Shown in pieces: positions 62,774 to 64,000 of a stretch of 64,000 nt of DNA. The translations under genes were made by a program, and so were the position numbers. The first letter of the stretch is position 1, and each line of letters starts with the position of its first letter. The DNA is from G965232465 sp965276005. GTDB taxonomy: Bacteria; Pseudomonadota; Alphaproteobacteria; JAQWUY01. The notes under the pieces are model-generated. The model saw nothing but the letters and a program-made list of their open reading frames with translations. It did no database searches and had not been told where the DNA came from. Location: the NCBI GenBank assembly GCA_965276005.1, contig OZ254962.1, forward strand, positions 2,728,001-2,792,000, in the 5' to 3' direction.

Positions 62774-64000
62774 TTATTTTACTTGTACCAAATAATTGCC
62801 GATTGCTAATACATCCACCATGCCACGATGCAAGGCGTTTAAGGCGTCATCGGGTGTCATGACGATGGGTTCTTCATGCGCATTAAACGAAGTATTGATG
62901 GTCATGGGAATACCTGTTTGTTCATATACATGTTGTATCATGTTATAGTACAGGGGATTTGTATCTTTTTTGACCATTTGCGGTCTTGCTGTGTTGTCTA
63001 CATGGTTTACCGCACCGATTCTGTCTTGCCACTTTTTCTTTACATTATATGTGATGGTCATATATTCGGACGCCCGTAAAAAGCCATCTTTTTCGATAAC
63101 AAATACATTGTGCATATGTTCTGCAAGCACACTGGGGGCAAATGGCATAAATTCGGTACGGTGCATGCGTTTGTTCAACCAATCGTTAATGGTGGGATCG
63201 TCGGGCATGGCAACCACGCTTCTGGCACCTAATGCACGGGGACCAAACTCCATGCGACCTTGAAACCATCCGATAATTTTACGGGCGACAATTAAATCCG
63301 CCGTATTTTTGGCGATGTCGTCTGATTTTTCGTATGTGACTTTGCCATCGGCTTCAAGAGAGGATAGGATTTGTTCGTCCGAATATTCGGAACCTAAGTA
63401 CATGGTTTCTGTACGGCTGATTTCGGGTTTATAATCATTTTCTTCATAATACGCCATACAAGCACAGCCAAACGCCAAACCCCCATCCGCCATGTATGGA
63501 TAAATAAAGATTTCATCGATCCCACACCGTTCGGTGATGCGTTGGTTAATCTTCACATTGGCGAACACACCACCGGCAAGGGCGACTTTTTTTATACCTG
63601 TTTTTTGTACCCAATACGATACCCAATCACATATAAGGTGTTCACAAAATTGTTGTACACCTGCCGCCCAGTCTTCGGGTGTGTGCTGGTCTTTGTAGGG
63701 AATAAAGTACAATTCTTCACGAATAACCGTTTTAAAAATAAGCTGTTTTCCAATAAGCTTTGTTGTACTTCTGGCAACTCGTTTCATATGTTGATAATGT
63801 TGGTATTGAATATGAAAATTTTTAAGCCCATACTTTGTAATATACTGTATAATTACAGGCAGGTTTTTAAGTTTTAGGCTAGGCTCTTTGCATAAAAACA
63901 AGTTTCTAGCAATATGCCCATCATCGTTAATTTTAAATATCTCCTCAAATAAAGGCAAGGTTTTATCTGCCTGTCCATACGCCGCAAGCCCAGTTATTTT
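62774..64000 (-). CDS. NodU/CmcH-type carbamoyltransferase (partial)
   Basis: The frame is open through the window edge at 64000, reading KITGLAAYGQADK, the motif that precedes the second half of the family, so about 408 C-terminal residues are seen and the N-terminal part lies outside. Motifs: VALAGGVFANVKINQRI, YMADGGLAFGCAC, IGWFQGRMEFGPRALGARSVVA, MPFAPSVLAEH and TINTSFNAHEEPIV. Transfers carbamoyl from carbamoyl phosphate to a hydroxyl, typically on a surface sugar or antibiotic precursor. Here it probably decorates the glycan made by the neighbouring enzymes. Confidence 0.88.
   Translation of the reverse strand, partial: KITGLAAYGQADKTLPLFEEIFKINDDGHIARNLFLCKEPSLKLKNLPVIIQYITKYGLKNFHIQYQHYQHMKRVARSTTKLIGKQLIFKTVIREELYFIPYKDQHTPEDWAAGVQQFCEHLICDWVSYWVQKTGIKKVALAGGVFANVKINQRITERCGIDEIFIYPYMADGGLAFGCACMAYYEENDYKPEISRTETMYLGSEYSDEQILSSLEADGKVTYEKSDDIAKNTADLIVARKIIGWFQGRMEFGPRALGARSVVAMPDDPTINDWLNKRMHRTEFMPFAPSVLAEHMHNVFVIEKDGFLRASEYMTITYNVKKKWQDRIGAVNHVDNTARPQMVKKDTNPLYYNMIQHVYEQTGIPMTINTSFNAHEEPIVMTPDDALNALHRGMVDVLAIGNYLVQVK

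Overview
The window looks like chromosomal DNA of a host-associated alphaproteobacterium of moderate to low GC. Four things support this: prmC followed by a DUF4167 gene, a BamF/DUF3035 lipoprotein downstream of lspA, the order bolA-dnaJ-cobS-cobT, and a short SRP RNA with the bacterial GGAA/GCAGCC core. Most of the gene set is ordinary housekeeping. Three giant two-partner-secretion exoproteins, an intimin-like adhesin and a fucose-rich glycan locus are layered onto it.

Layout. 1-1521: end of a homoprotocatechuate (hpa) meta-cleavage operon (hpaH end, hpaI, hpaF). 1522-6269: degenerate 39-bp repeats, a DUF805 membrane protein, a Sel1-repeat lipoprotein-like or periplasmic protein, thiE, an MFS transporter and two very small membrane proteins. 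6270-10749: exoprotein 1 with a T14 tract in its promoter and a strong terminator. 10794-12652: twin EamA transporters. 12939-14904: intimin-like inverse autotransporter, interrupted in its signal peptide by a C15 tract. 15005-28157: ribF (odd C-terminal tail), lspA, bamF, pgi, mutL, a RelBE-type toxin-antitoxin pair, GST, an epimerase-like protein, thrS, infC (AUC start), leuB, a glycosyltransferase and a hypothetical gene. 28198-34340: RND efflux pair divergent from moeA. 34382-38594: SRP RNA, then exoprotein 2, interrupted by a G17 tract. 38598-41295: mscS, prmC, and DUF4167 with a structured leader. 41453-51194: exoprotein 3 (3200 residues) with a T13 promoter tract. 51200-54939: bolA, dnaJ-like, cobS, cobT. 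54956-64000: surface glycan locus with GT25, GT2, four GT10-type and one GT11-type fucosyltransferases, an FkbM methyltransferase, and a carbamoyltransferase that runs off the end.

The main theme is surface variation. Two adhesin genes are split by long homopolymer tracts (G17 and C15), so both read as OFF here and would come ON with a change of one or two bases. Two further exoprotein genes carry T13/T14 tracts at the -35 position of their promoters. The three exoproteins share a TPS secretion domain, sets of 6, 6 and 12 FG-GAP repeats, and a conserved Gly-rich plus ~105-residue C-terminal module that I do not recognise. No TpsB transporter lies in the window. Together with the multi-fucosyltransferase locus this points to an antigen-switching, possibly host-glycan-mimicking surface programme. 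The functional part of that statement is inference.

Other points: several promoters sit so close to the ATG that the mRNA should be leaderless or nearly so, a hairpin-rich intergenic repeat occurs twice, and a nested-stem RNA leader precedes the DUF4167 gene.
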